Below, one piece after another: positions 7,086 through 14,746 of a DNA stretch of 64,000 nt. The notes under the pieces are model-generated. The model worked only from the letters and a program-made list of their open reading frames with translations. It did no database searches and was not told where the DNA came from. The stretch is from positions 2,712,501 to 2,776,500 of the forward strand of contig NZ_JAZHSH010000001.1 in NCBI RefSeq assembly GCF_040100845.1. Reading direction: 5' to 3'. The translations under genes and the position numbers were made by a program. Position 1 is the stretch's first letter. Each line of letters begins with the position of its first letter. The DNA is from Chengkuizengella sp. SCS-71B. GTDB lineage: Bacteria; Bacillota; Bacilli; Paenibacillales; KCTC-33759.

Positions 7086-7556
7086 TCACCTTATACCATT
7101 CTTCCTTTCTGACAATTGAGTACCCGTAAACGTAATCGGACCCAATAAAGAAACATCTGGAGTCGATCCCATTATTGGTTGTACACTCACAACCACTTGA
7201 TATGTTACATTCCTTTCCAGATTATTAATCACATCTACGTATTGTTGTGAAAATATTTGCCCGATATTAGTGCCTGTAGTACGACCAATTTCGGTTTCCG
7301 CAGCATAAATTGGCATCGGAACATTATTTTTTATTATACTGTGATCTATAATCACATTAGAGGCGGGGGTAGTATTATTAGTTACGTGAAAAATACTGTT
7401 TAAACAAATACTATCCCCTAGTTTTAAACAATCAAAAGTAATTTTTGCCACAATTGTAGGATCAGCAGAGTCTCCAATCTTTTCTCCCATCCCAGGGCTA
7501 TTTTCAGGAGTAACGAACACAAATTGTTTTACCTCTACATTATTTTTGAAAGGCAT
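7086..7556 (-). CDS. Unrecognised beta-rich 156-residue protein
   Basis: I do not recognise the family. It starts MPFKNNVEVKQFVFV after a good GAGGGTGAT site. The sequence alternates hydrophobic and polar residues and contains CLKLGDSICLNSIFHVTNN, NVIIDHSIIKNN and YQVVVSVQPI, suggesting a beta-sandwich. There are two cysteines and no signal peptide or membrane helix. It lies between the cysteine-rich gene family and the YolD-like gene. A spore-layer or appendage role is possible from context only. Confidence 0.55.
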   Translation of the reverse strand: MPFKNNVEVKQFVFVTPENSPGMGEKIGDSADPTIVAKITFDCLKLGDSICLNSIFHVTNNTTPASNVIIDHSIIKNNVPMPIYAAETEIGRTTGTNIGQIFSQQYVDVINNLERNVTYQVVVSVQPIMGSTPDVSLLGPITFTGTQLSERKNGIR

Positions 7557-7650
7557 TTGATTATCACCCTCTTATCTTTTTCTAACTTAATTTTTATATA
7601 CGTTTTATATAATGCAAACAGAATTGATTTTTTAATTTTCTTTCTCGTTT

Positions 7651-7992
7651 TTATGAAACCCCCACTATATCATTAAACTTGATCCATTCATAATCATCTT
7701 CACGCTCTAATTTAATCCGCCTTAATTGGGTATCAAATTTATTTACTGTTCCAATTTTAAACTCATTCTGACCAATAGCTCTGAACAACTCAACTGTAAT
7801 TTCTGATTTACTTAACATTGAATCTGATAACTGCTCTGATATAACATTAACTTCTTCCTCAGCAAGTTCAGGTTTCGACTTTCTATTTAGCTCTTGTTGA
7901 TAATCATTTATACGTTCTTTATGTTCAGGAAGCATCATTCTGCTTGATTCCCATAGCATATTAGAGCCTGGTGTTAGTTTGTTTTCTTTCAT
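7651..7992 (-). CDS. YolD-like protein
   Basis: 113 residues: KLTPGSNMLWESSRMMLPEH near the start and a GTVNKFDTQLRRIKLE...EWIKFNDIVG ending, the pattern of the YolD-like family. These proteins often stand next to UvrX/DinB-type polymerases or small HTH regulators in phages and mobile elements; no polymerase is seen here. The ATG follows AAGGGGTGAATAATA. A second, truncated YolD is at 19737-19856. Confidence 0.8.
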   Translation of the reverse strand: MKENKLTPGSNMLWESSRMMLPEHKERINDYQQELNRKSKPELAEEEVNVISEQLSDSMLSKSEITVELFRAIGQNEFKIGTVNKFDTQLRRIKLEREDDYEWIKFNDIVGVS

Positions 7993-8029
7993 TATTATTC
8001 ACCCCTTACAGAACATTTGTTCTTATTAT

Positions 8030-8115
8030 ATAAGAGGTACAGGAGGATACGCAAGAGTACAATTTTCGATAATAGTTACACGTCCAGTCAAAACCACTCA
8101 ATAATGAATACAATA
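8030..8115 (+). promoter_or_regulatory. Upstream region of cysteine-rich gene 2
   Basis: AGGTACAGGAGGATACGCAAGAGTA and ACACGTCCAGTCAAA (8078-8092) repeat those at 4553-4616. GAATACAATA (8106-8115) is a weaker sigma-E/K-like -10. Confidence 0.5.
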
Positions 8116-8149
8116 TCTCATTACAATTAATTCATAAGGTGTGTTTATT

Positions 8150-8635
8150 TTGGGTATTTTTGATGAGAGTATTTGCGATTGTTGTGTGTGTCCGATGCAG
8201 TGTGTTTTGAAGCAGTTGGTTGGAGCGAATGTAGTTATGTTAAGCAAACAATCAGCTGTATCTGGTGTCATTGAAGAGGTGAAAGATTTTATTGTATTTA
8301 TTTCTTCAGATGGAAACGGTCAGTTAGATCAACTACCTATTTGCAATGTTACAGCTGTTATATGTACTAGTATAGATAGACTCTCTCCTAAATTAAAACC
8401 TATCTCAAATAGTAATAAACATAAGGGAGAGTGTAATTGTTGTGAAAGACCTATAACCAGCTTGGCTAGCTCTTTAACAGGTGAAACTGTAGATGTTGAA
8501 TTTATCGGTGAACCACTTGATCTTGATATGAGTATTACCATCGTAAACGTTGGGAAAGGAATTTTATCGGGGAAAGTTAGCGATTCACCTATATTGATTT
8601 CAACCTGTGCAATAACAAGAATTATTCCTCAATAA
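8150..8635 (+). CDS. Two-half cysteine-rich protein 2
   Basis: 161 residues. I place the start at the TTG of TTGGGTATTTTTGATGAG because this gives (M)GIFDES, aligned with MGAFDR and MGVFDE of the paralogs, with AAGGTG eight bases upstream; a GTG three codons earlier would overlap that site. It carries CDCCVCPMQCVLKQLVG, then KGECNCCERPITSL in the second half, and closing cysteines in PICNV and STCAITRII. Linker residues differ strongly between paralogs while the Cys clusters do not. Confidence 0.7.
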   Translation: MGIFDESICDCCVCPMQCVLKQLVGANVVMLSKQSAVSGVIEEVKDFIVFISSDGNGQLDQLPICNVTAVICTSIDRLSPKLKPISNSNKHKGECNCCERPITSLASSLTGETVDVEFIGEPLDLDMSITIVNVGKGILSGKVSDSPILISTCAITRIIPQ

Positions 8636-8667
8636 TCCCCATCAACTACCTAAAGCCAATGGGGATT
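8634..8667. terminator. Hairpin after cysteine-rich gene 2
   Basis: AATCCCCAT and ATGGGGATT arms around CAACTACCTAAAGCC. The same CAACTACCTAA loop occurs in the hairpin after cysteine-rich gene 3. Confidence 0.7.
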
Positions 8668-8743
8668 AAACTCACTTCTGTACTATATTCTTAGCACCAC
8701 TCCATAAACCACTAGCATTAGCGGATATTCCCTTATACAGTAC

Positions 8744-8777
8744 ACACATCCAGTCAAAGAAACACCACCATGAATAC
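8744..8777 (+). promoter_or_regulatory. Upstream box of cysteine-rich gene 3
   Basis: ACACATCCAGTCAAA (8744-8758) matches the conserved box with one change. CATGAATAC (8769-8777) sits at the expected -10 place but is a poor match. Confidence 0.4.
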
Positions 8778-8807
8778 ACTAATAAAAACTAAAAAGGACG
8801 TGATTTC

Positions 8808-9326
8808 ATGGGCGTTTTTGATGAGTCTAAGTGTGATTGTTGCGTTTGCCCGATGCAGTGCGTAATGGAGCAGTTGGTTGGGGAAGAAATTGGTCTAGAC
8901 ACTTCATCAGGAAGTAATATTTCTGTTTTTTTAAACGAAGTAAAGAACTTTATCGCTTTCACTGATCAGGGAAATTTTCCAATTTGTAATATAACTTTTG
9001 TTCTACCAAGTGAAACATTCTCCTTAGACTTAAAACCAATTAAAAAAAATAAAGGAGAATGTGCTTGTTGTGAAGATCCTATAACAAATTTAGCAGAATC
9101 TATGATAGGAGAAATAGTAATTATAGAACTTATAGGGTTCGGTCAATCTGAAGTAGTAAGAATTGTTGATGTTGGTGAAGGAATTATTATTCTTGGAAAT
9201 CCTGTAGGAGCAGAAACAGTAGCTGTTTCTAGTTGTTTTACCACTAGAATTATACCAGCTGCAAGTAGCGTTAGTTTATCAGAAAGAACAAATTCAAGTT
9301 TTTGGAATAGAGAACTTAAAAAATAA
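8808..9326 (+). CDS. Two-half cysteine-rich protein 3
   Basis: 172 residues starting MGVFDESKCDCCVCPMQC, second cluster KGECACCEDPITNL, closing cysteines PICNI and SSCFTTRII. It has an extra Ser/Asn-rich C-terminal tail of about 20 residues not present in the other two. ATG preceded by AAAAAGGACG. It converges on the phage-type lysis cassette and shares its terminator. Confidence 0.7.
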   Translation: MGVFDESKCDCCVCPMQCVMEQLVGEEIGLDTSSGSNISVFLNEVKNFIAFTDQGNFPICNITFVLPSETFSLDLKPIKKNKGECACCEDPITNLAESMIGEIVIIELIGFGQSEVVRIVDVGEGIIILGNPVGAETVAVSSCFTTRIIPAASSVSLSERTNSSFWNRELKK

Positions 9327-9334
9327 CAAATACT

Positions 9335-9364
9335 CCCCACCAACTACCTAATAAGCCAGTGGGG
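9335..9364. terminator. Shared hairpin between convergent genes
   Basis: CCCCAC and GTGGGG arms around CAACTACCTAATAAGCCA, lying between the 3' ends of cysteine-rich gene 3 and the holin gene. Confidence 0.7.
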
Positions 9365-9374
9365 AAATGTATAC

Positions 9375-9719
9375 TTACTTCACTTTAGAATTATACTCTA
9401 ATACTGCTTTTTCAATCGTTGCTTTGATTTCATCTTTAGTAAATTGAATCCCTAAACTACCTAGTTTTGAACTTGCGTAATCATAAGCAGCATCTAACTT
9501 TTCTGGTCCCTTTGATTGATAAAATACTTTCTCAGCATAAGAAAAAGCTTCCTCTGAAATTTTAAGAAGAAGCTCTCTTTGTTCTTTATTTGTTTTTGAC
9601 TGTATCCAGAATAATACTTTATTCCTTAACTCAATTAATGCAGCTACTACCAAAGTTGATATAACTGAAATAAGAGCAAACACGATTGTTTCTAAATATG
9701 GTTGTATAAGCTCATTCAT
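9375..9719 (-). CDS. Phage-type holin, LLH family
   Basis: 114 residues from MNELIQPYLE. One N-terminal membrane segment (TIVFALISVISTLVVAALIE) is followed by a charged region with E-x-x-F-x-YAEK and KLGSLGIQFTKDEIKATIE, the layout of LLH-type phage holins. The ATG at 9719 uses an AAGGTGG site inside the end of the amidase gene, giving tight coupling. It should form the membrane lesion that releases the amidase to the wall. Confidence 0.8.
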   Translation of the reverse strand: MNELIQPYLETIVFALISVISTLVVAALIELRNKVLFWIQSKTNKEQRELLLKISEEAFSYAEKVFYQSKGPEKLDAAYDYASSKLGSLGIQFTKDEIKATIEKAVLEYNSKVK

Positions 9720-9720
9720 T

Positions 9721-10503
9721 TTAATTTCCACCTTCCAATGTTTTATTTGATAATCGGTCTAACATAACGAAAAGCAACCAAGGTAAATCATTCAAAACCT
9801 CATCAGGCTTGTCCTCTACTTTCTTTTTCCATTCATCAACATCATGTAGCAATTCTTTTTCATTTAGGTTTTCAATAGATTGATGAGCCATTTCTATTTG
9901 CCATTTTTTTAGTTTCAAAATCAATTCCTCCTTAGATAAACAACCATAGTATTCTTTCACTACATCTTGTAATAGTTGGTCATATGATTTACCCATTTTT
10001 GATAGAGCGTTTTGTGGGTCTGTTTTACGCTGCGGATCAAGAATATGATGACCGATGATAGAATTTGACGGATCTAGTCCAGCTACATAACAAATATAAG
10101 CAAGCACCCATACATACCTGTTATAAGCTTCTTCATTATTAATACTGCCTCTTTGATGAGAAAAACAAAGTTCAACACCTGCTGCTATATCATTCGCATC
10201 ATCACCAAATATCTGATTATCTAAAGGTTTTTGATATAGAACATGCCAAGCCTTTTCTGGTGTATCTGTTAGTAAAGGAATACACTCATAAATACCTGTG
10301 TCATCTACAAAAATATGAGCGGATGCAGACATAACATTGTTTGAGTTTTCGTAGTATTTAATATTTTGTAAAGCTGTGGAACCATCATTCCCTGTATCGT
10401 GAGCAACGATAAACCCCACTTTTGGCATCTTAATTCCTGATCGTCTTTTTGTGCCTTTAGTGAGGTGTTTCTTCGTGATGGGATTTTTTACTTTGAAGGT
10501 CAA
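9721..10503 (-). CDS. N-acetylmuramoyl-L-alanine amidase (Amidase_2)
   Basis: 260 residues. The zinc amidase domain spans about residues 25-170: IVAHDTGN with H35, the SAHIFVDDTG segment, and IIGHHILDPQRKTDP with H152/H153 and D162. It resembles phage endolysins such as XlyA/CwlA and cleaves the bond between muramic acid and the stem peptide. The remaining C-terminal part is helical without a recognised wall-binding repeat. There is no signal peptide, as expected for holin-dependent release. It is the second gene of xhlA-amidase-holin on the minus strand. Confidence 0.88.
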   Translation of the reverse strand: MTFKVKNPITKKHLTKGTKRRSGIKMPKVGFIVAHDTGNDGSTALQNIKYYENSNNVMSASAHIFVDDTGIYECIPLLTDTPEKAWHVLYQKPLDNQIFGDDANDIAAGVELCFSHQRGSINNEEAYNRYVWVLAYICYVAGLDPSNSIIGHHILDPQRKTDPQNALSKMGKSYDQLLQDVVKEYYGCLSKEELILKLKKWQIEMAHQSIENLNEKELLHDVDEWKKKVEDKPDEVLNDLPWLLFVMLDRLSNKTLEGGN

Positions 10504-10526
10504 AGTGCTTCACTTCCTTTCTAAAT

Positions 10527-10838
10527 TCACTGAAATAAATAGAAGATCACCGCACCAATCGTGGCAGTGATCACATATTTAAAAAGCTCCATCCAGCCTT
10601 GACGTTCTTTAAGATTGTTTGCTGTGGTGTTTGATAAAGCATTGAATAATTTTGTTTCTAAACTATCTAACTTTTGCAGGATCTGATTTACATAAGCTTT
10701 TGTTCCTTCTTGATGTGCGTATAATTGCCTTATATCTTCCTCATGTCTTTCATCATTAATTTCCAATTTATCAAGACGACGTTTCATTTCTACTTGCTCA
10801 GTATCCAAACGATTGACTTGTCTCATAATTTCTTCCAA
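10527..10838 (-). CDS. XhlA-type haemolysin-like protein
   Basis: Helical protein with a heptad-like N-terminal part (MKRRLDKLEIND, LDSLETKLFNAL), then KERQGWMELFKYVITATIGAVIFYLF, the single C-terminal membrane segment of the XhlA family. I favour the TTG at 10838, nine bases after GGAGG; a codon at 10859 would precede that site. XhlA acts with holins at the membrane in PBSX-type lysis. The sequence TTAAGGAGGGTGGATAGATTGGAA at its start is repeated, without the rest of the gene, in several tiny-gene units. Confidence 0.8.
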   Translation of the reverse strand: MEEIMRQVNRLDTEQVEMKRRLDKLEINDERHEEDIRQLYAHQEGTKAYVNQILQKLDSLETKLFNALSNTTANNLKERQGWMELFKYVITATIGAVIFYLFQ

Positions 10839-10865
10839 TCTATCCACCCTCCTTAACAATAAAGA

Positions 10866-10888
10866 ACCCTGCTTTAAATAGGCAGGGA
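10866..10888. terminator. CCCTGC/GCAGGG hairpin upstream of xhlA
   Basis: Arms CCCTGC and GCAGGG separate the tiny gene at 10922-11035 from xhlA on the same strand. Copies of this hairpin plus the xhlA-like leader recur near 11350, 11835, 12490 and, reversed, 23095. There is no strong T-run, so partial read-through is possible. Confidence 0.55.
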
Positions 10889-10921
10889 TTTGAATTTATT
10901 ATTAGTTAGTATTTTATATAA

Positions 10922-11035
10922 TCACCATATCTTAGAGCACAGGCAGACAGAGCAATCATATCTCGAATGTCCACTTGCTGCTATAAGAATAATAACCAAA
11001 AGGATGAATAAAACCAAAACTATAGCTGCTCCCAT
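10922..11035 (-). CDS. YjcZ-like tiny protein A
   Basis: 37 residues: MGAAIVLVLFILLVIILIAA then SGHSRYDCSVCLCSKIW, a tail with three cysteines. ATG after GGAGGGG. It is the gene nearest to, and codirectional with, the lysis cassette. Confidence 0.8.
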   Translation of the reverse strand: MGAAIVLVLFILLVIILIAASGHSRYDCSVCLCSKIW

Positions 11036-11065
11036 AAAAACCCCTCCTTTCTCTGTGTTGTAATA

Positions 11066-11162
11066 TATTCTATGTTAAATCATCTACTTTGATTGGACGT
11101 GTATCCTAGGGTGAGTACACATTTTTCATAGTTTAAAACCCCACTACATAAATAGTGAGGTT
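11066..11162 (-). promoter_or_regulatory. Upstream module of tiny gene A
   Basis: Hairpin AAACCTCACTATTTATGTAG...GGGGTTT, GAAAAATGTGTACTC, ACACGTCCAATCAAAGTAGAT and CATAGAATA (11066-11074), all on the minus strand. Confidence 0.65.
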
Positions 11163-11222
11163 TTCCGTTGAGGAATTCTATGAGTGGTAATAGTTCTACT
11201 TTATATTCTATGTTCAAACCCT

Positions 11223-11321
11223 TCATTTTGGTATAGACAAATGACTTGCTTGTTTGAAAATGTGTTCCAACCCAAGTCCATACAAAAAGGATTGCATAGG
11301 GTGAATGATATTTAATTCCAA
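11223..11321 (-). CDS. Possible 32-residue leader-type peptide
   Basis: TTG start after GGAGGGTAGATAGA gives MELNIIHPMQSFLYGLGLEH...SIPK. The site and first codons copy the start of xhlA. Four further copies of the same start (near 11808, 12461, 22051, 23144) run into stops after 9-22 codons, so the peptide itself is not conserved and may be a relic rather than a gene. Confidence 0.25.
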   Translation of the reverse strand: MELNIIHPMQSFLYGLGLEHIFKQASHLSIPK

Positions 11322-11398
11322 TCTATCTACCCTCCTTAATATTAAAGAACCCTGCTTTAATAAGCAGGGATTATAAATTTACTATATAAATAAACATA

Positions 11399-11518
11399 TT
11401 AAAAAGCTGGCGTGCATCTTGTAATTGGTGAACATACACATATAAATGTTCCTTGCCAAGCAGCAATTAAAATAATAACTAAAAGGATGAATAAAACCAA
11501 AACTATAGCTGCTCCCAT
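11399..11518 (-). CDS. YjcZ-like tiny protein B
   Basis: 39 residues, same head and membrane segment as A (MGAAIVLVLFILLVIILIAA) but tail WQGTFICVCSPITRCTPAF with three cysteines. ATG after GGAGAG. Confidence 0.8.
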   Translation of the reverse strand: MGAAIVLVLFILLVIILIAAWQGTFICVCSPITRCTPAF

Positions 11519-11550
11519 AAAAATCTCTCCTTTCTATATTTTATGTAATA

Positions 11551-11650
11551 TATACTATGTTAAATCATCTAAACTGCTTGGGTTAATACTCTGATACAAG
11601 CGCACATTTTTCATAGATTAAAACCCCACTACATTTAATAGTGAGGTTTC
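11551..11650 (-). promoter_or_regulatory. Upstream module of tiny gene B
   Basis: Hairpin at about 11621-11650, box AAAATGTGCGCTTGTATCAG (a variant shared with the modules of D and I, where others have GTGTACTT), and CATAGTATA (11551-11559). Confidence 0.65.
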
Positions 11651-11883
11651 CGTTGAGGAATTCTATGAGTGGTAATAGTAGCTGCTAATATATTCTATGT
11701 TCTACCCCTTCATTTGGTATAGACAAGTGACTTGATTGTTTGAAAATGTGTTATTATACCCTTTCATAAAAAAAGGATCGCATAGGGTGAATGATATTTA
11801 ATTCCAATCTATCCACCCTCCTTAACATTAAAAAACCCTGCTGTTAACATAAGCAGAGTTTTGAATTTACTATATAATTTATC

Positions 11884-12004
11884 TATTCACATGCTCATGA
11901 AGTTCTCCGTTAGTGGAGATGCTTCACTGGGGTGCCTGCATAAGTGGTGGTTCAATTGGAAAAGGAATTTTTACAGCACATCATTGTATTATACATACCC
12001 CACG
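11884..12004 (-). repeat. Shared tail and 3' block, copy 1
   Basis: About 120 bases covering the last codons of tiny gene C (CRGVCIIQ) and the sequence beyond it. They are almost identical to 22958-23076, which follow tiny gene I on the other strand. Contains a TCTCC/GGAGA hairpin within GAAG...CTTC. Confidence 0.75.
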
Positions 12005-12133
12005 GCAAATTACATCCATTGATTGTAAATTACGATTACGATTATAGGTTCTAATTGAAGCTAACAAGATAATAACTAAAAGTATAAATAGTACTAGAAC
12101 AATTCCTGCTGCAGAACCATTGTGTCCACTCAT
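11981..12133 (-). CDS. YjcZ-like tiny protein C
   Basis: 50 residues: head MSGHNGSAAG (as in H), membrane segment IVLVLFILLVIILLAS, tail with NRNRN and ending CRGVCIIQ (as in I). ATG after AAAGGAGGG. A clear head/tail mosaic. Confidence 0.82.
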   Translation of the reverse strand: MSGHNGSAAGIVLVLFILLVIILLASIRTYNRNRNLQSMDVICRGVCIIQ

Positions 12134-12181
12134 GTTTATCCCTCCTTTCAAAATGTTGTACTATATACGTGTGTTGTAATA

Positions 12182-12279
12182 TATTCTATGTTAAATAATC
12201 TACTTTGATTGGACGGGTGTCTTAGGGTAAGTACACATTTTTCATAGTTTAAAACCCCACTATATAAATAGTGAGGTTT
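12182..12279 (-). promoter_or_regulatory. Upstream module of tiny gene C
   Basis: Hairpin about 12250-12279, AAAAATGTGTACTTA, CCAATCAAAGTAGAT and CATAGAATA (12182-12190). The -10 is about 50 bases from the ATG rather than the usual 34; a second partial ATATACGT/TAGTACAACA stretch in between looks like a duplicated promoter end. Confidence 0.55.
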
Positions 12280-12602
12280 ACACCGTAGAGAGATTCTATG
12301 AGTACACAGGTTCCAATATATTCTATGTTCAAATGTTTCATTTGATATAGACAAGTGACTTGCTTGATTCAAAATGTGCTATTATACCATTTCAAACAAA
12401 AAGGGCCGTAAAAGGGTCCTTGGGTTAAAAATATTGAATGATATTTAATTCCAATCTATCCACCCTCCTTAACATTAAAGAAACCTGCTATACATAAGCA
12501 GGGATTTTAAATTTACTATATAATTTATCTATTCATATCCTAATTATAGGTTGATAAAATACTTGGATTGTAATACTGATAGGGACTATTCAATATTTAT
12601 AT

Positions 12603-12773
12603 TTATAATAACCCTATAGGAAAATCTGGATTACGATATACAAATTCCGTTACCATAGGTGCTGTAGTATATCCAGAACGCCCATTTGCTGCAATTAAAA
12701 TAATAACTAAAAGAATGAATAGTACTAATACAATTGCAGCTCCACTACCAGAACGTCTTCCATAATCACTCAT
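12603..12773 (-). CDS. YjcZ-like tiny protein D
   Basis: 56 residues: head MSDYGRRSGSGAA (as in E), membrane segment IVLVLFILLVIILIAA, tail NGRSGYTTAPMVTEF (as in H) then VYRNPDFPIGLL. ATG after GGAGGGATTAAC. Confidence 0.82.
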   Translation of the reverse strand: MSDYGRRSGSGAAIVLVLFILLVIILIAANGRSGYTTAPMVTEFVYRNPDFPIGLL

Positions 12774-12803
12774 GTTAATCCCTCCTCTCTAAATGATGTA
12801 ATA

Positions 12804-12901
12804 TATACTATGTACAGAAATCTAAACTGCTTGGGTTAATGCTCTGATACAAGCGCACATTTTTCATAGATTAAAACCCCACTATATAAATAGTGAGGTT
12901 T
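12804..12901 (-). promoter_or_regulatory. Upstream module of tiny gene D
   Basis: Hairpin AAACCTCACTATTTATATAG..GGGG (about 12874-12901), AAAATGTGCGCTTGTATCAG, AACCCAAGCAGTTTAGAT and CATAGTATA (12804-12812). Confidence 0.65.
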
Positions 12902-13054
12902 CCGTAGAAGGATTCTATGAGTGCGTAATAGTTCTTCCTTATATTCTATGTTTAAACCCTTCATTTTGGTATAGACAAGTGACTTGATTGTTTGAAAATG
13001 TGTTATTATACCAATGTCAAGATCATTCTTATCTATTAAATAAGCTTTTGTATT

Positions 13055-13562
13055 TTATAAAGCGTGCCAAGTTATTTTTAAATCAAAATTTTCTGTGCTT
13101 GATGCTCGGTTATAAAAAGTAAGTTTCAGCGCAATGACTTCTGGTTCATCAGGATGCGACATCAAATCGGCATCATATAAATACGTATATGATTTCCAGA
13201 GCTGTCAACGTAAGTACCCCATATAGAACGTCCTAATCCATCGGCATTGTTTGCGGATTTACGTCCCACAACTAATGAAGCGCCATAGGTGTATTTATCA
13301 TATTCACTTCCATCTGTACGAGTAATTGAAATAGTAGCTGACCGTTTGCCTTTTCCAAGTTTAAGGAAATGGTTTTCGTATTCTTTCCCTGTGACATTGA
13401 GATTAATCGTTTTAGCTCCGTAAGGAGTGCCCCCTATCGCAATATCATCACCAGAGGCACGTACAAGACGTTCATCTCTGTATCTGTTATCGTGATAGAT
13501 TCGTTGTTTGAAGTTAGGTTTTATAGTGCACTGAAAAAATCCGTTCCCAAAATGTTCCCAAC
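13055..13562 (-). pseudogene. Broken unrecognised phage-like protein gene
   Basis: A long open frame encodes WEHFGNGFFQCTIKPNFKQR, RYRDERLVRASGDDIAIGG, then TINLNVTGKEYENHFLKLG, KRSATISITRTDGSEYDKY and GLGRSIWGTYVDSSGN. A frame change near 13190 then leads to LYDADLMSHPDEPEVIALKL and FDLKITWHAL before stop. No start codon is visible before the frame reaches the tRNA-Val copy at 13651, so the 5' end is also lost. I do not recognise the family; a phage or surface beta-protein is possible. A shorter copy is at 4082-4285. Confidence 0.65.
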
Positions 13563-13650
13563 TACGTTCTTTTACTAAAAATATATATAATCAAAAATGA
13601 AGTGAAAAAGAAAAATACCTTGATATACAAAGGATTTCGGCATTTGATTA

Positions 13651-13698
13651 TGGTGATCTGAATAGGGTTCGAACCTGTGACCTCCACCCTGTCAAGAT
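13651..13698 (-). repeat. tRNA-Val 3'-end copy 2 (att-like)
   Basis: 48 bases of the tRNA-Val 3' half with two changes in the acceptor strand (GATCTGAATAGG), so this copy would no longer pair perfectly. Same orientation as the intact tRNA at 27453. Confidence 0.85.
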
Positions 13699-13851
13699 TC
13701 TGGATGCAGTTTTCAGTACCTTCCTTTAACAACCTAAATCCCTTAATATCAAAGGTTTTAGAGGTTAAATTTACCCTATTTAACTATAAAAGTTGTCCAA
13801 AAAGTTGTCCAAAAAGGCAATAAAAAAAAAGCAAGGTTTTCCTCACTCGAT

Positions 13852-14040
13852 TTAACTTCCATTCAACCATTTAAAAAAGGTTTCTCTTGATATTTTATAC
13901 ATTCTTCCAACCCGTACATAGTGGAATGGCTTTGAAAGTAGCAACTCATAAGTTTGACGCTCACCAATATCTAAAATCTCCTGTATATGTTTAGGTGTCA
14001 AAACTTCTGGATATTTTCCAATGTTTATTTTTCCATTCAT
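13852..14040 (-). CDS. Excisionase-like small HTH protein, copy 1
   Basis: 62 residues from MNGKINIGKYPEVLTPKHIQ. It has a MerR/excisionase-type helix-turn-helix: LTPKHIQEILDIGERQTYEL, then FHYVRVGRMYKISRETFFKWL. I chose the ATG after AAAGGGGAG at 14040. Such proteins direct excision or control phage promoters. An almost identical copy is at 24617-24805, each beside a tRNA-Val copy. Confidence 0.8.
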   Translation of the reverse strand: MNGKINIGKYPEVLTPKHIQEILDIGERQTYELLLSKPFHYVRVGRMYKISRETFFKWLNGS

Positions 14041-14087
14041 TAAATTCTCCCCTTTCTTTATACTTACAAGGGAATGTGTTGCAAGAA

Positions 14088-14516
14088 TCATACGTTTTGT
14101 GACGCTTCACGACAAATTTCGTTTGAATTTCTTTGATCGGCTTTCACTTGTTCGATTGATCGTTTATTCGCTTCACACCAAAACGTAAATTCACGAAGTT
14201 CTTCAACCGTTAAATCATTTTGTCCTGCGATATACGAAACAAGTGCATTCCAACCTTCTTCATTAATCTTTTCACGATTTTCTTCTAACCAAACGAATGA
14301 ATTTTTATCTCTTTTACAACTATTCAAAGAAGCGTCCAACGGATATACATTTTCAATCGTTAAACCACCATGTCCCCACGAAGCAGGAATAAAATGATCA
14401 ACCGTGAAGTTTTTCGAATTGGTCAACGCACATTGTCCGATAAAGAGTTCTATAATCGAAACCCATATTTGACCGTTAAATTCGCGTGGTAATAATTTCT
14501 CGAATAATTTTCTAAT
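14088..14516 (-). CDS. HNH endonuclease, copy 1, apparently with ATT start
   Basis: The HNH signature is DHFIPASWGHGGLTIENVYP followed by N-SCKRDKNSFVW. The frame continues upstream of the first TTG through RKLFEKLLPREFNGQIWVSI to ATTAGAAAATTATTC, which is preceded by AAGGGG at good spacing. There is no ATG, GTG or TTG in that stretch before an upstream stop. Between this copy and the one at 24853 the upstream codons differ mainly at third positions (GAG/GAA, CCA/CCT, CGC/CGT), showing that they are translated. An ATT start gives 142 residues. The likely role is a phage or homing-type nuclease. Confidence 0.75.
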   Translation of the reverse strand: MRKLFEKLLPREFNGQIWVSIIELFIGQCALTNSKNFTVDHFIPASWGHGGLTIENVYPLDASLNSCKRDKNSFVWLEENREKINEEGWNALVSYIAGQNDLTVEELREFTFWCEANKRSIEQVKADQRNSNEICREASQNV

Positions 14517-14565
14517 GATTTCACCCCTTGTAAAGAAAGAACGCCTTCCCCGTCATTACTCCTGA

Positions 14566-14727
14566 GCAGGAATTGTTTTAGTGCTATTCATTCTTTTAGT
14601 TATTATATTAATCGCTGCAAATGGAGGTTCAAGATATGCGACGGCTATTGGAGGAATTAATCCTGTAACCCCGTCTGCTGGAGAACCTAACTTTGCAATT
14701 GGACCTGAAAACGAAGCGTTTGTGTAA
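14566..14727 (+). pseudogene. 5'-less YjcZ-like gene
   Basis: The frame reads AGIVLVLFILLVIILIAANG, GSRYATAIGGINPVTPSAGE and ends PENEAFV. Head, ribosome binding site and promoter module are missing; the sequence to the left is unrelated. It lies against the 3' end of the DHH pseudogene on the other strand. Confidence 0.75.
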
Positions 14728-14746
14728 CCTATCTAGAGTAATCTGG

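Noticed and set aside
14629..14746. Natural C-terminal extension of the DHH protein in the unshifted frame
   Set aside because: The sequence is antisense to the YjcZ-like remnant, and the canonical GGGGHKNAA end is in the shifted frame.
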